Below are positions 1 through 8,223 of a stretch of DNA of 64,000 bases, in pieces (position 1 is the stretch's first letter; every line of letters starts with the position of its first letter). The DNA lies in contig NZ_KQ033914.1 of assembly GCF_000969835.1 (NCBI RefSeq), positions 325,601 to 389,600 on the forward strand, given 5' to 3'. Position numbers and translations under genes: made by a program. The stretch comes from Parabacteroides goldsteinii DSM 19448 = WAL 12034 (GTDB taxonomy: Bacteria; Bacteroidota; Bacteroidia; Bacteroidales; Tannerellaceae). The notes under the pieces were generated by a model. That model saw only the letters and a program-made list of their open reading frames with translations, did no database searches and was not told where the DNA came from.

Positions 1-2
1 AT

Positions 3-362
3 ATCCTGGAAACAGAAGACAAGAAAACCAAATTGAAAGATGGTAGTATGACTCCCGGACGGAATTTTGTGATTCGCGGTGCATATTTGAAGGTTGTAGG
101 TGATGATGCTTCCGTGGGTATCGTTATTCGTAATAAGGAGAACGATACTGTGACAAAAGTGACTGAGGATATGTTTGCTACTAATAACCCTTCGGAGCTG
201 ATCTTTTTAGTCCCTACTGAACTGACCGACGGCGAATATGAACTGACCGTAACCACACAATATACAAAAGGTACAGGAATAACCTTGAAAACCCCTCGTT
301 CTGTCTCGATTCCGGTACATGTAGGAACGGGAGGAGGAAGCGACCGTCCGGAGATTGAATAA
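3..362 (+). CDS. 3' end of unidentified protein with DRPEIE tail (partial)
   Basis: The reading frame is open from base 3, so the gene begins outside the window and only about the last 119 residues are visible. The segment resembles a beta-sandwich domain (alternating hydrophobic strands, the motif FLVPTELTDGEYELTV), of the kind found at the C-terminus of Bacteroidetes HU-like/DUF4469 proteins; that family suggestion is from memory and unproven. The protein ends in a glycine/serine linker followed by DRPEIE. The same tail closes the unrelated DUF6261 protein at 39493-40287. No function is assigned. Confidence 0.7.
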   Translation: MLETEDKKTKLKDGSMTPGRNFVIRGAYLKVVGDDASVGIVIRNKENDTVTKVTEDMFATNNPSELIFLVPTELTDGEYELTVTTQYTKGTGITLKTPRSVSIPVHVGTGGGSDRPEIE

Positions 363-422
363 TTTTATCGCAATAGAATATTTTACTGTCTTTTATCTGG
401 AGATACCGTTATCGCCATGCCG

Positions 423-461
423 GAGACAGTATTGCCTCCATACAGGAGATAGTACTGTCTC
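423..461 (+). terminator. Hairpin between the partial gene and the PUL
   Basis: GAGACAGTA (423-431) pairs with TACTGTCTC (453-461), with an inner CCTCC/GGAG pairing. There is no clean T-run after it, so it may be a weak terminator or an mRNA-processing hairpin in the 167-bp gap before the SusC gene. No other feature is evident in this gap. Confidence 0.4.
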
Positions 462-529
462 TTCACGGAAGTAAGACTTAGAGAAAGAGAAGATAACCTA
501 ATTTATATTTATCCTAAAAATTATACATT

Positions 530-3500
530 ATGAAGCAAAAAGTACTCTTAGGACTTTTTGTCTCCCTGCCATTTGTTTGTACAATTCCGGTATTTGCTGC
601 CGGAAATATACCTGCAACAGAGAAGAGAGACATTCAAATTAGTCGCTATGATGAGGAAAAAAACAGGATGGAACCGTTAGTCGGCCTTGTTTTACAGAAC
701 TCGAAAAAAGTAAAAGGTAAGATTTCTGACACCGGTGGTGATCCGCTACCTGGTGCTACTGTGCAAATCAAAGGAAGTACGAAAGGTGTGATTGCTGACG
801 TAGATGGAAATTTCGAGTTCGATGGAGTTAATACCAATGCGGTACTGGTTGTTTCCTTCATTGGTATGGAAACGAAAGAATTGACTTATAAGGGAGAGGG
901 GTTCCTGAATATCGTGATGGAGCCGAAAGCAGATGAGTTGGAAGAAGTAACGGTTGTTGCTTTTGCCAAGCAGAAAAAAGAAAGCGTGGTTTCTGCCATC
1001 ACAACGGTAAAACCGGCAGAACTGAAAATTCCGAGTAGTAACTTGACCACAGCCTTTGCCGGTCGTGTAGCAGGTTTGATTTCTTATCAGACAAGTGGTG
1101 AACCAGGGCAGGATAATGCCAACTTCTTTATTCGCGGTATCACGACTTTTGGAGCAGATGCGAAAAAAGATCCTTTGATTCTGATTGACGGAATCGAATT
1201 GAGTACCGATGACCTGGCTCGTTTGAACACCGATGACATCGCCAGCTTTACAATCATGAAAGATGCAACGGCTACAGCATTGTATGGTGCGCGTGGTGCA
1301 AATGGTGTTATCTCCGTAACAACAAAAGAAGGACGTGAAGGTAAGGTCGCAGTGAATGTCCGTATTGAAAATTCATTTTCTACTCCTACCAGCCGGGTCG
1401 ATCAAGCGGATCCGGTTACCTACATGCGGATGCAGAATGAGGCAATTAAAACACGTGATCCGTTGGGGTTAGCTTTATATTCTCAGGAAAAGATAACCAT
1501 GACTGAACGTGGGTTATATCCGGATATTTTCCCTTCGACAGACTGGTATAGCACCATGTTCAAAGATTTGACTATGAATCAGCGTGCAAATATCAGTGTG
1601 AGTGGTGGCGGTACGGTTGCTCGTTATTATGTGGCGGCCAATATGACACGGGATAATGGAAATGTGAAGGTTGATAAACGTAATAATTTCAACTCGAATA
1701 TCAATTTGATGAAATATACGATTCGTTCGAATGTGAATGTGAACCTGACTAAAACGACGGAGCTGGTTTTGCGAATGAGTGCTGCGTTTGATGATTATTC
1801 AGGGCCTATTGGCGGTGGTAGTGGTATGTATACTCATGTGATGCAGGCTAATCCTGTTTTGTTTAAACCATATTATGAACCGGATGAAAAATATGCCCAT
1901 GCTAATCATATTTTATTTGGTAATTATGGAAGTGCTAACTATGTTAATCCTTATGCGCAGGCTTTAAGAGGTTATAATGAGTACAGTAAGAATACGATGC
2001 TGACACAATTTGTGTTGAATCAGGATTTGAAAATGATAACAGAGGGTTTGACGGCTAGTGTGCTTGTCAATATGGATCGTTATTCAGAATATTCTGTAAA
2101 TCGTGCATATAAACCATTTTATTATAGCATAGGATCTTATGATTTGCAGGCAAATTCTTATAAGTTGAATCGTTTAAATCCTAACGATGGTACGGAATGG
2201 ATTAATTACGAACCAGGGCAGCGCTATATAAACAGTAGTATCTATTTGGAAGGAAAAGCAGAATATACCCGTTTATTTAATGATAAACATAATGTGAATG
2301 CTCTGTTGGTTTATACGATGCGCAATCAGAAATCCGGTATTGCGGATAATCTTCAATTGTCATTACCTTATAGAAATATAGGTTTAGCCGGTCGTTTGGC
2401 TTATAACTTCGATTCTCGTTATTTCGGAGAGTTTACTTTTGGTTATAATGGATCGGAACGTTTTTCGAAGAATAACCGTTGGGGATTCTTCCCATCAGGG
2501 GCATTGGGATGGATGGTCTCTAATGAAGCGTTTTTTGAACCGTTAAAGGATGTATTTTCTCAATTTAAATTTAAGGGTTCTTATGGTATGTCCGGTCAGG
2601 ACCAGATAGGAAGTGGAAATGATCGTTTTTATTACTTGTCGGATGTAAATATGAATGCAGACCGTAAAGTTAACTGGGGTACACAGATGAATTATAATCC
2701 CGGTGCTATTAGCTTCAATCGTTATGCCAATGATCAGATCGGTTGGGAGACTTCTTATAAAATGAATGTCGGATTAGAGGCTACGACAACTTTCGGTTTA
2801 TCTGCTAATGTGGAGTATTTTACGGAACGTCGTGAGAATATATTGTTGGATCGTGTGATTCCTGCTACAATGGGTATCCTTCCGGCTGTAAAGGCTAACC
2901 TGGGAAAGGCAAAAGGGCATGGTGTCGATATGGAATTGAATTATGAGAAGAGTTTCAACAAAGACTGGTGGATGACAGGACGCGGTACTTTTACCTATGC
3001 CACGAGTGAAGCGGTAGAGTGGGAAGAACCGGATTATAGCTCTACTCCCTGGTTGTCAAAGATCGGAAAGTCTTTAGGACAGGAATGGGGATATATTGCA
3101 GAACGATTGTTTATTGACGATGAGGAAGTAAAAAACTCTCCGACACAGTTCGGTAACTATATGGCGGGAGATATCAAATATCGTGATGTGAATGGAGATG
3201 GTAAAATTTCAGAGTTGGATAAGGTTCCCATCGGTTATCCTACGACACCGGAGATCAATTATGGCTTTGGACTTTCTGTCGGCTATAAAGGACTGGATGC
3301 CTCTTTCTTTTTTCAAGGATCAGCCCGTCAGTCTTTCTGGCTTGACCAAAAGAAAATCACTCCGTTTATGGACGCTAATTCCGGTCAAAGTGATGACGAT
3401 GGTTTGAAAGGTGAAAACCAGGTTTTGCAAGTAATTGCCGATAGTTATTGGTCGGAGAACAACCGTAATCCGTATGCATTCTGGCCCAGATTGTCGAATC

Positions 3501-3763
3501 AGTCTGTTGAAAACAACAACCAAAAGAGTACGTGGTTCATGCAGGATGCGACGTTCCTTCGTTTGAAATCTGTAGAAGTAGGTTATACTGTACCACAGAT
3601 GTTAACAAAGAAAGTTAAGGTACAAAACTTACGTGTGTACGTAAGTGGAACAAACTTATTATGCTGGAGTAAATTCAAACTGTGGGATCCGGAAATGGCA
3701 GGAAACGGTTTGGGATATCCGATACAACGCGTCATTAATGTAGGTATTAATTTAGGATTCTAA
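530..3763 (+). CDS. SusC-like TonB-dependent outer membrane transporter
   Basis: This 1077-residue protein has the layout of a SusC/RagA transporter, which imports oligosaccharides across the outer membrane using TonB energy. A signal peptide covers residues 1-24. A carboxypeptidase-regulatory-like domain follows (about 62-135, motif GDPLPGATVQIKG). Next come the conserved segment LEEVTVVAFAKQKKESVV and a plug domain (FIRGITTFG, DPLILIDGIE, IMKDATATALYGARGANGVI). The rest is a long beta-barrel ending in a C-terminal aromatic-rich strand (NVGINLGF). The SusD gene follows after 20 bp, so the two are co-transcribed and should form the usual pedal-bin pair. No anti-sigma or hybrid sensor gene is visible next to it; a regulator may lie upstream of the window. 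The glycan cannot be read from the sequence. Confidence 0.95.
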   Translation: MKQKVLLGLFVSLPFVCTIPVFAAGNIPATEKRDIQISRYDEEKNRMEPLVGLVLQNSKKVKGKISDTGGDPLPGATVQIKGSTKGVIADVDGNFEFDGVNTNAVLVVSFIGMETKELTYKGEGFLNIVMEPKADELEEVTVVAFAKQKKESVVSAITTVKPAELKIPSSNLTTAFAGRVAGLISYQTSGEPGQDNANFFIRGITTFGADAKKDPLILIDGIELSTDDLARLNTDDIASFTIMKDATATALYGARGANGVISVTTKEGREGKVAVNVRIENSFSTPTSRVDQADPVTYMRMQNEAIKTRDPLGLALYSQEKITMTERGLYPDIFPSTDWYSTMFKDLTMNQRANISVSGGGTVARYYVAANMTRDNGNVKVDKRNNFNSNINLMKYTIRSNVNVNLTKTTELVLRMSAAFDDYSGPIGGGSGMYTHVMQANPVLFKPYYEPDEKYAHANHILFGNYGSANYVNPYAQALRGYNEYSKNTMLTQFVLNQDLKMITEGLTASVLVNMDRYSEYSVNRAYKPFYYSIGSYDLQANSYKLNRLNPNDGTEWINYEPGQRYINSSIYLEGKAEYTRLFNDKHNVNALLVYTMRNQKSGIADNLQLSLPYRNIGLAGRLAYNFDSRYFGEFTFGYNGSERFSKNNRWGFFPSGALGWMVSNEAFFEPLKDVFSQFKFKGSYGMSGQDQIGSGNDRFYYLSDVNMNADRKVNWGTQMNYNPGAISFNRYANDQIGWETSYKMNVGLEATTTFGLSANVEYFTERRENILLDRVIPATMGILPAVKANLGKAKGHGVDMELNYEKSFNKDWWMTGRGTFTYATSEAVEWEEPDYSSTPWLSKIGKSLGQEWGYIAERLFIDDEEVKNSPTQFGNYMAGDIKYRDVNGDGKISELDKVPIGYPTTPEINYGFGLSVGYKGLDASFFFQGSARQSFWLDQKKITPFMDANSGQSDDDGLKGENQVLQVIADSYWSENNRNPYAFWPRLSNQSVENNNQKSTWFMQDATFLRLKSVEVGYTVPQMLTKKVKVQNLRVYVSGTNLLCWSKFKLWDPEMAGNGLGYPIQRVINVGINLGF

Positions 3764-3783
3764 AACAAGAAAAATAGTACAAT

Positions 3784-5688
3784 ATGAAATCAATTTATAA
3801 ATATATCGTATGTGTTTGTACTGCATTGGCTGCAACATCCTGTGATTTTCTGGATGTGGTTCCTGACAATGTGGCTACCGAAGAGCATGCTTTTGCTGAT
3901 CGCTACACTGTAGAAAAATATCTGGCTTCTTGTTATTGGAGAGTACCAAAGGCTGCGAGTATGAGCGAGAATCCGGGGATTCATGGAGCTATGGAGATGA
4001 TTTTAAATACTGAGTATAGTGGTGATACTGGTATGAAATTAGGGTTAGGACAAGACAGTCCGACCAGTGCACTTATGAATTATTGGGCAAGTAGTTATTC
4101 GCTGTATGCCGGTATTCGTGATTGTAATACTTTTATGATGGGGATAGGTGATGTAAAGGATTTAGATGAATATGAAAAAAAGCGTATGATAGCTGAAGTC
4201 AAAATGCTTAAAGCTTATTTTCATTTTTATTTATTGTCTTATTACGGACCTATCTGTCCGTTACGTGAAAGTCCGGCTGTAAACGAATCTACTCAAGCTG
4301 TACGTGTTTACCGCGAAAAAGTGGATGATTGTTTTTCGTATGTTCTTGATCTGATGGATGAAGTGATAGAAAGTGAAGCTTTACCGTTGATTCTTTCAAA
4401 TCCGACAACAGAGTTAGGACGTTTTACGCAGCCGGCAGCTTATATGTTGAAGGCTAAGATACTTTTGTATTGGGCCAGCCCTTTGTTTAATGGAAATACT
4501 GACTATAATAGTTTCAGGGATCATAACGGAGAACCATTTTTTAATCAGACTTATGATGCTTCACGTTGGACAACTGCGGCAGAAGCATGTAAAAAAGCTG
4601 TAGATATTTGTGAAACTGCAGGAATTCGTTTGTACCGAACTTCTGATTATATATCGGCAAAGAAATTATCAGATCAAATTTTGCAGGTTCAAACACTGAG
4701 AGGTGTTATTAGTCACAGATGGAATGCTGAACTAATTTGGAGTAACACGTCTTATCCTGTTGATGGAGGGTTCCAGTCAGACTGTTTTACTTATTTTGAG
4801 TCTGCTTTAACTTTGGGTACTAAACAAAGGTTGAGCGTTCCTTTGTCGACTGTTGAATGGTTTTATTCGAAAAATGGGGTTCCCATTGAAGAAGATATAA
4901 TGTATGATTATACGAACCGTTATAGTCTGCGTACAGGGGATGAAGGAAATCGTTATTATATTCAGAAAGGGGAACAAACTGCAGGATTGAACTTTGACCG
5001 TGAACCACGTTTTTATTCAACATTAGGTTTCGATCGTGGTAAATGGTATGGAAATTCTTACAAAAATATACCGGATGATGATGCAGAGTGTCTGTACCCT
5101 AAAAATCGTTTTGGAGAATATTCTTCTGCGGCAGATCCTGGAAATTATAATGCAACTGGTTATTGGCCTAAAAAATTAGTTTCAATAAATTCGTCTTATC
5201 GTGATGCTAACAGTGTGACCTGGGAGTCATATCCTTTTCCGGATATGCGTTTTGCAGATTTATTGCTGATGTGTGCCGAGGCATTGAACGAATCGAAAAA
5301 TGTACCTGATGCAGAGGTTTATAAATATATAGATATGGTACGTGAGCGTGCCGGATTGGACGGTGTATTGCAAAGCTGGCGTAAATATTCGAATCATCCG
5401 GAAAAACCGACAACAAAAGAAGGTATGCGCGAAATCATTCAGCGTGAACGTAAGATTGAATTAGCCTGCGAAGGAAGTTATTATTGGGATAGTCGCCGTT
5501 GGAAAACTGCATTGCAAGAACAAAATCGTTTGATTCAAGGGTGGAACATAAATGCTTCTGATGCGGAAAATTATTATACGGTGACTCCTGTTTATGAACA
5601 GTCTTTCTCATTTAAAAAATATTTAGCCCCTATACCTGAATCGGATATTGTAAAGAATCCGCAATTGATTCAGAATCCGGGGTGGTAA
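3784..5688 (+). CDS. SusD/RagB-family surface glycan-binding lipoprotein
   Basis: This 634-residue lipoprotein is the partner of the preceding SusC. A signal peptide ends in the lipobox AATSC, so Cys20 should be lipidated. The protein is alpha-helical with TPR-like helices, as in SusD (segments MIAEVKMLKAYFHFYLLSYYG and PDMRFADLLLMCAEALNES). It has the C-terminal block typical of the family (REIIQRERKIELACEG, then YYWDSRRWKT and a final YLAPIPESDI region). SusD proteins sit on the cell surface as the lid of the SusC barrel and capture the glycan. It lies in an operon with 20 bp to susC and 29 bp to the next lipoprotein. Confidence 0.95.
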   Translation: MKSIYKYIVCVCTALAATSCDFLDVVPDNVATEEHAFADRYTVEKYLASCYWRVPKAASMSENPGIHGAMEMILNTEYSGDTGMKLGLGQDSPTSALMNYWASSYSLYAGIRDCNTFMMGIGDVKDLDEYEKKRMIAEVKMLKAYFHFYLLSYYGPICPLRESPAVNESTQAVRVYREKVDDCFSYVLDLMDEVIESEALPLILSNPTTELGRFTQPAAYMLKAKILLYWASPLFNGNTDYNSFRDHNGEPFFNQTYDASRWTTAAEACKKAVDICETAGIRLYRTSDYISAKKLSDQILQVQTLRGVISHRWNAELIWSNTSYPVDGGFQSDCFTYFESALTLGTKQRLSVPLSTVEWFYSKNGVPIEEDIMYDYTNRYSLRTGDEGNRYYIQKGEQTAGLNFDREPRFYSTLGFDRGKWYGNSYKNIPDDDAECLYPKNRFGEYSSAADPGNYNATGYWPKKLVSINSSYRDANSVTWESYPFPDMRFADLLLMCAEALNESKNVPDAEVYKYIDMVRERAGLDGVLQSWRKYSNHPEKPTTKEGMREIIQRERKIELACEGSYYWDSRRWKTALQEQNRLIQGWNINASDAENYYTVTPVYEQSFSFKKYLAPIPESDIVKNPQLIQNPGW

Positions 5689-5717
5689 TTGTTTATTTTT
5701 AATAATAGTATAAGTGT

Positions 5718-6896
5718 ATGAAAACGAAATATTTGAGTTTTTTATTGTTACTGTTGGTCTTTTCTTCTTGTTCGGAGAAAGAACTGGCTCCTATTAGTGG
5801 CAGTTTAGGTAAGCCGGGAATTGTTACAGATGTTACGGTGGAGCCGTCTGCCGGTGGAGCTACAATTTCTTATAAGATTCCCAATTCGGAAGATTTATTG
5901 GCAGTGAAGTGTGTATATACTCTATCAGATGGTAAAGAAAATGAAGTAATGGCATCGTATTATGAAAACAAACTATTACTTCAAGGATACAATGATACTT
6001 TAGAACATACTGCAGTGCTTTATGCTGTAAATCGTGCTCAAGAACTGTCTGATCCTGTGGAAGTAAAGTTTTATCCTTTAGAGTCCCCTTTAAGTAAAGC
6101 TATAAAAACAGTAAGAATTAAAGCAGATTTTGGAGGTGCTAATTTTAGTTGGGGAAATTCGGACAAGGTTCCTCTAAATGTTGAATTGTTAGGACCTGAT
6201 TCTTTAGGTCGGATGTCTACATTAAATATTTTGACTAGTGATATTGATAAAAATACGTATAGCGTACGTGGATATGCTCCAGAGTTATCCAAATTCTCAA
6301 TGATTTTAGGAGATAATTTCAACAATTACTCAGATACGATTTCAGCTGAAGTTACGCCTTTGTTTGAAGAAAAGTTGGATAAGAAAAAAATGCGAGTTAT
6401 GCGTTTGGATAACGATGCTTCTTTTGCAGAATGGGGATGTTTGGATGCTTATATGATTGATGATGATCCTTTAACTTTTGGACATACCCCTAATAATGCT
6501 TTACCGGCAGCTTTGACAATAGATCTGGGTTGTATGGCTAAACTTAGTCGTTTTGTTATGCATCAACGAAAGTTAAATGGTTCTACAAATATTTATTATG
6601 ATCATGGTAACCCTCAAAGAATGGAAGTGTATACTTGTGATCACGAGCCTGGTAAAGATGGAGATTGGAGTGAATGGGTTAAAATTATGGATTGTGAAAT
6701 TGTTAAGCCTTCTGGTTCTCCAGGTAATACTGTTACTGATCTTGATAAGGAAATGGCAGATAAAGGACATGAGTTTTCATTTGATTTATCGCAGCCTCCG
6801 ATGAGATATGTGCGTATACTTCTTACTTCAGCTTGGAAGGGTACTTCTTATGTTTCTCCAGCAGAAATATCTTTTTATGGAGAAAATGAAGAGTAA
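5718..6896 (+). CDS. DUF4959/DUF5000-type surface lipoprotein of the PUL
   Basis: This 392-residue protein has a signal peptide with lipobox FSSC (Cys18), so it is a lipoprotein. The N-terminal half has fibronectin-III-like repeats (LGKPGIVTDVTVEPSAGGATISYKIP is the DUF4959 signature). The C-terminal half is a discoidin (F5/8 type C)-like domain (about 230-390) with AALTIDLGCMAKLSRFVMHQR and a final RYVRILLTSAWKGTSY. In Bacteroidetes PULs this architecture (DUF4959-DUF5126-DUF5000) usually follows SusD and is thought to act as an accessory surface glycan-binding protein. The ligand is unknown. It lies 29 bp after susD and 26 bp before the next lipoprotein gene. Confidence 0.85.
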   Translation: MKTKYLSFLLLLLVFSSCSEKELAPISGSLGKPGIVTDVTVEPSAGGATISYKIPNSEDLLAVKCVYTLSDGKENEVMASYYENKLLLQGYNDTLEHTAVLYAVNRAQELSDPVEVKFYPLESPLSKAIKTVRIKADFGGANFSWGNSDKVPLNVELLGPDSLGRMSTLNILTSDIDKNTYSVRGYAPELSKFSMILGDNFNNYSDTISAEVTPLFEEKLDKKKMRVMRLDNDASFAEWGCLDAYMIDDDPLTFGHTPNNALPAALTIDLGCMAKLSRFVMHQRKLNGSTNIYYDHGNPQRMEVYTCDHEPGKDGDWSEWVKIMDCEIVKPSGSPGNTVTDLDKEMADKGHEFSFDLSQPPMRYVRILLTSAWKGTSYVSPAEISFYGENEE

Positions 6897-6928
6897 TGAT
6901 TGGTTCAATGAATTAATAAAGAATGATT

Positions 6929-8050
6929 ATGAAAAGAATATATGGTATAGTTGCATTTGTAGTATCTGTTTTATCTTTCGTTTCTTGCGATGATTTTATG
7001 GACGTACATAAAGAATATATTGAAGATGGTGAGATCATTTATGCTCCTAAACCGGATACGATAGGTTTTATTGCAGGTAAAAATCGGATTTTGTTTAACT
7101 GTCGTACTTATAATGCTCCAAATGTCCGGTCTATTGATGTATATTGGAATGACGGACTTGATTCTCTGATTGTTCCTGTTGAATTGAAGACTGGTTATGA
7201 TAGTATTTCCATTATATTGGAAAATATGGAAGAAAAGTCTTATACATTTGATGTTCGCACTACAGATAATTTTGGACATAAATCTTTATATCTGACGGAT
7301 TTTGGAACTTCTTATGGTGAAATTTACCAATCAAGATTGAGTGATCGTCGCATTAAAACTGTATCACTGTCGGATAAGGGAGGTATAGTTACTTGGTATT
7401 TTGCCCCGAGTGACCTTGTTTGTAGTGAAATACGGTATACGAAGAATGACGGTTCGCTGTCAGTTACTGAAACTTCTTCAATAAAGGATGTTACTGAGCT
7501 TCCGGATATAAAGCCTGGTTCTACTATTGAGTACAGATCTTTGTTTATTCCGGAAGTAGAAGCTATCGATACGTTTGCAACTGCATGGAAAACATTTGCA
7601 ACTGTTATTCCTGAAGAATATAAGTATGATAGCAGTTCATGGACAGTGTTGTCTGCTTCGGACGAGTCCTCAGATCATGGAGGAAGAATCGCTTTGCTTG
7701 ATGGAAATTTAAACACTTTCTGGCATTCTGCCTGGGAGGATGAAAGTGCGCCTCTGCCGCACTGGGCAGTAATCGATATGCAATCTCAGAAAAAAATCTC
7801 AAGGATCGAAATCTATCGCAGAGCCGGTAATACGGATACGAAGAGCGTGGAATTATATGTTTCTGATCAATCGAACGGAAATGTCGATGGATGGAAAAAA
7901 ATAGGAAATGCAGTGTTTGTTGATGGTGATAGTCTTTCTATATCAATACCTGAATCGGCAGAACAGGGACGTTATTTGAAATTGTTGCTTCCGGATAGTA
8001 ATAATGAACCGTCTACAAGTGTTGCCGAGATTTATGTGTATGGAAAATAG
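6929..8050 (+). CDS. DUF4998 plus discoidin-like surface lipoprotein
   Basis: I start the gene at the ATG at 6929 rather than 6923 because it begins a standard lipoprotein signal (MKRIYGIVAFVVSVLSFVSC, Cys20). The N-terminal part matches the DUF4998 type seen in PUL lipoproteins (SIDVYWNDGLDSLIVPVEL, YTFDVRTTDNFGHKSL). The C-terminal 140 residues form an F5/8 type C-like domain (LLDGNLNTFWHSAWEDE, HWAVIDMQSQKKISRIEIYRR, GRYLKLLLPD), a common carbohydrate-binding fold. It is the fourth gene of the PUL and, like the previous one, probably a surface glycan-binding protein. The ligand is not known. Confidence 0.85.
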   Translation: MKRIYGIVAFVVSVLSFVSCDDFMDVHKEYIEDGEIIYAPKPDTIGFIAGKNRILFNCRTYNAPNVRSIDVYWNDGLDSLIVPVELKTGYDSISIILENMEEKSYTFDVRTTDNFGHKSLYLTDFGTSYGEIYQSRLSDRRIKTVSLSDKGGIVTWYFAPSDLVCSEIRYTKNDGSLSVTETSSIKDVTELPDIKPGSTIEYRSLFIPEVEAIDTFATAWKTFATVIPEEYKYDSSSWTVLSASDESSDHGGRIALLDGNLNTFWHSAWEDESAPLPHWAVIDMQSQKKISRIEIYRRAGNTDTKSVELYVSDQSNGNVDGWKKIGNAVFVDGDSLSISIPESAEQGRYLKLLLPDSNNEPSTSVAEIYVYGK

Positions 8051-8087
8051 ATAATAGGTAAAGTTTTTTAGAGTGTTAAGGTTAAGT

Positions 8088-8134
8088 ATCAGGTATGGAT
8101 TTTAGCTTCGATTTAGCTTAAATCTATACCTGAT
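8088..8134 (+). terminator. Inverted repeat between lipoprotein and GH2 genes
   Basis: 16-bp arms (8088-8103 and 8119-8134, two mismatches) form a hairpin with a 15-base loop in the 173-bp gap before the GH2 gene. It is not followed by a long T-run. It could be a partial terminator or a processing site that lowers expression of the enzyme relative to susCD. Confidence 0.45.
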
Positions 8135-8223
8135 TTCTTAAGATAGTCCATCTCGGTTAAATATAGTCTATTTTTTATTGAGAGGATTTGATATTTCTTT
8201 GTTGCGTGATAATTAAAAACAAG

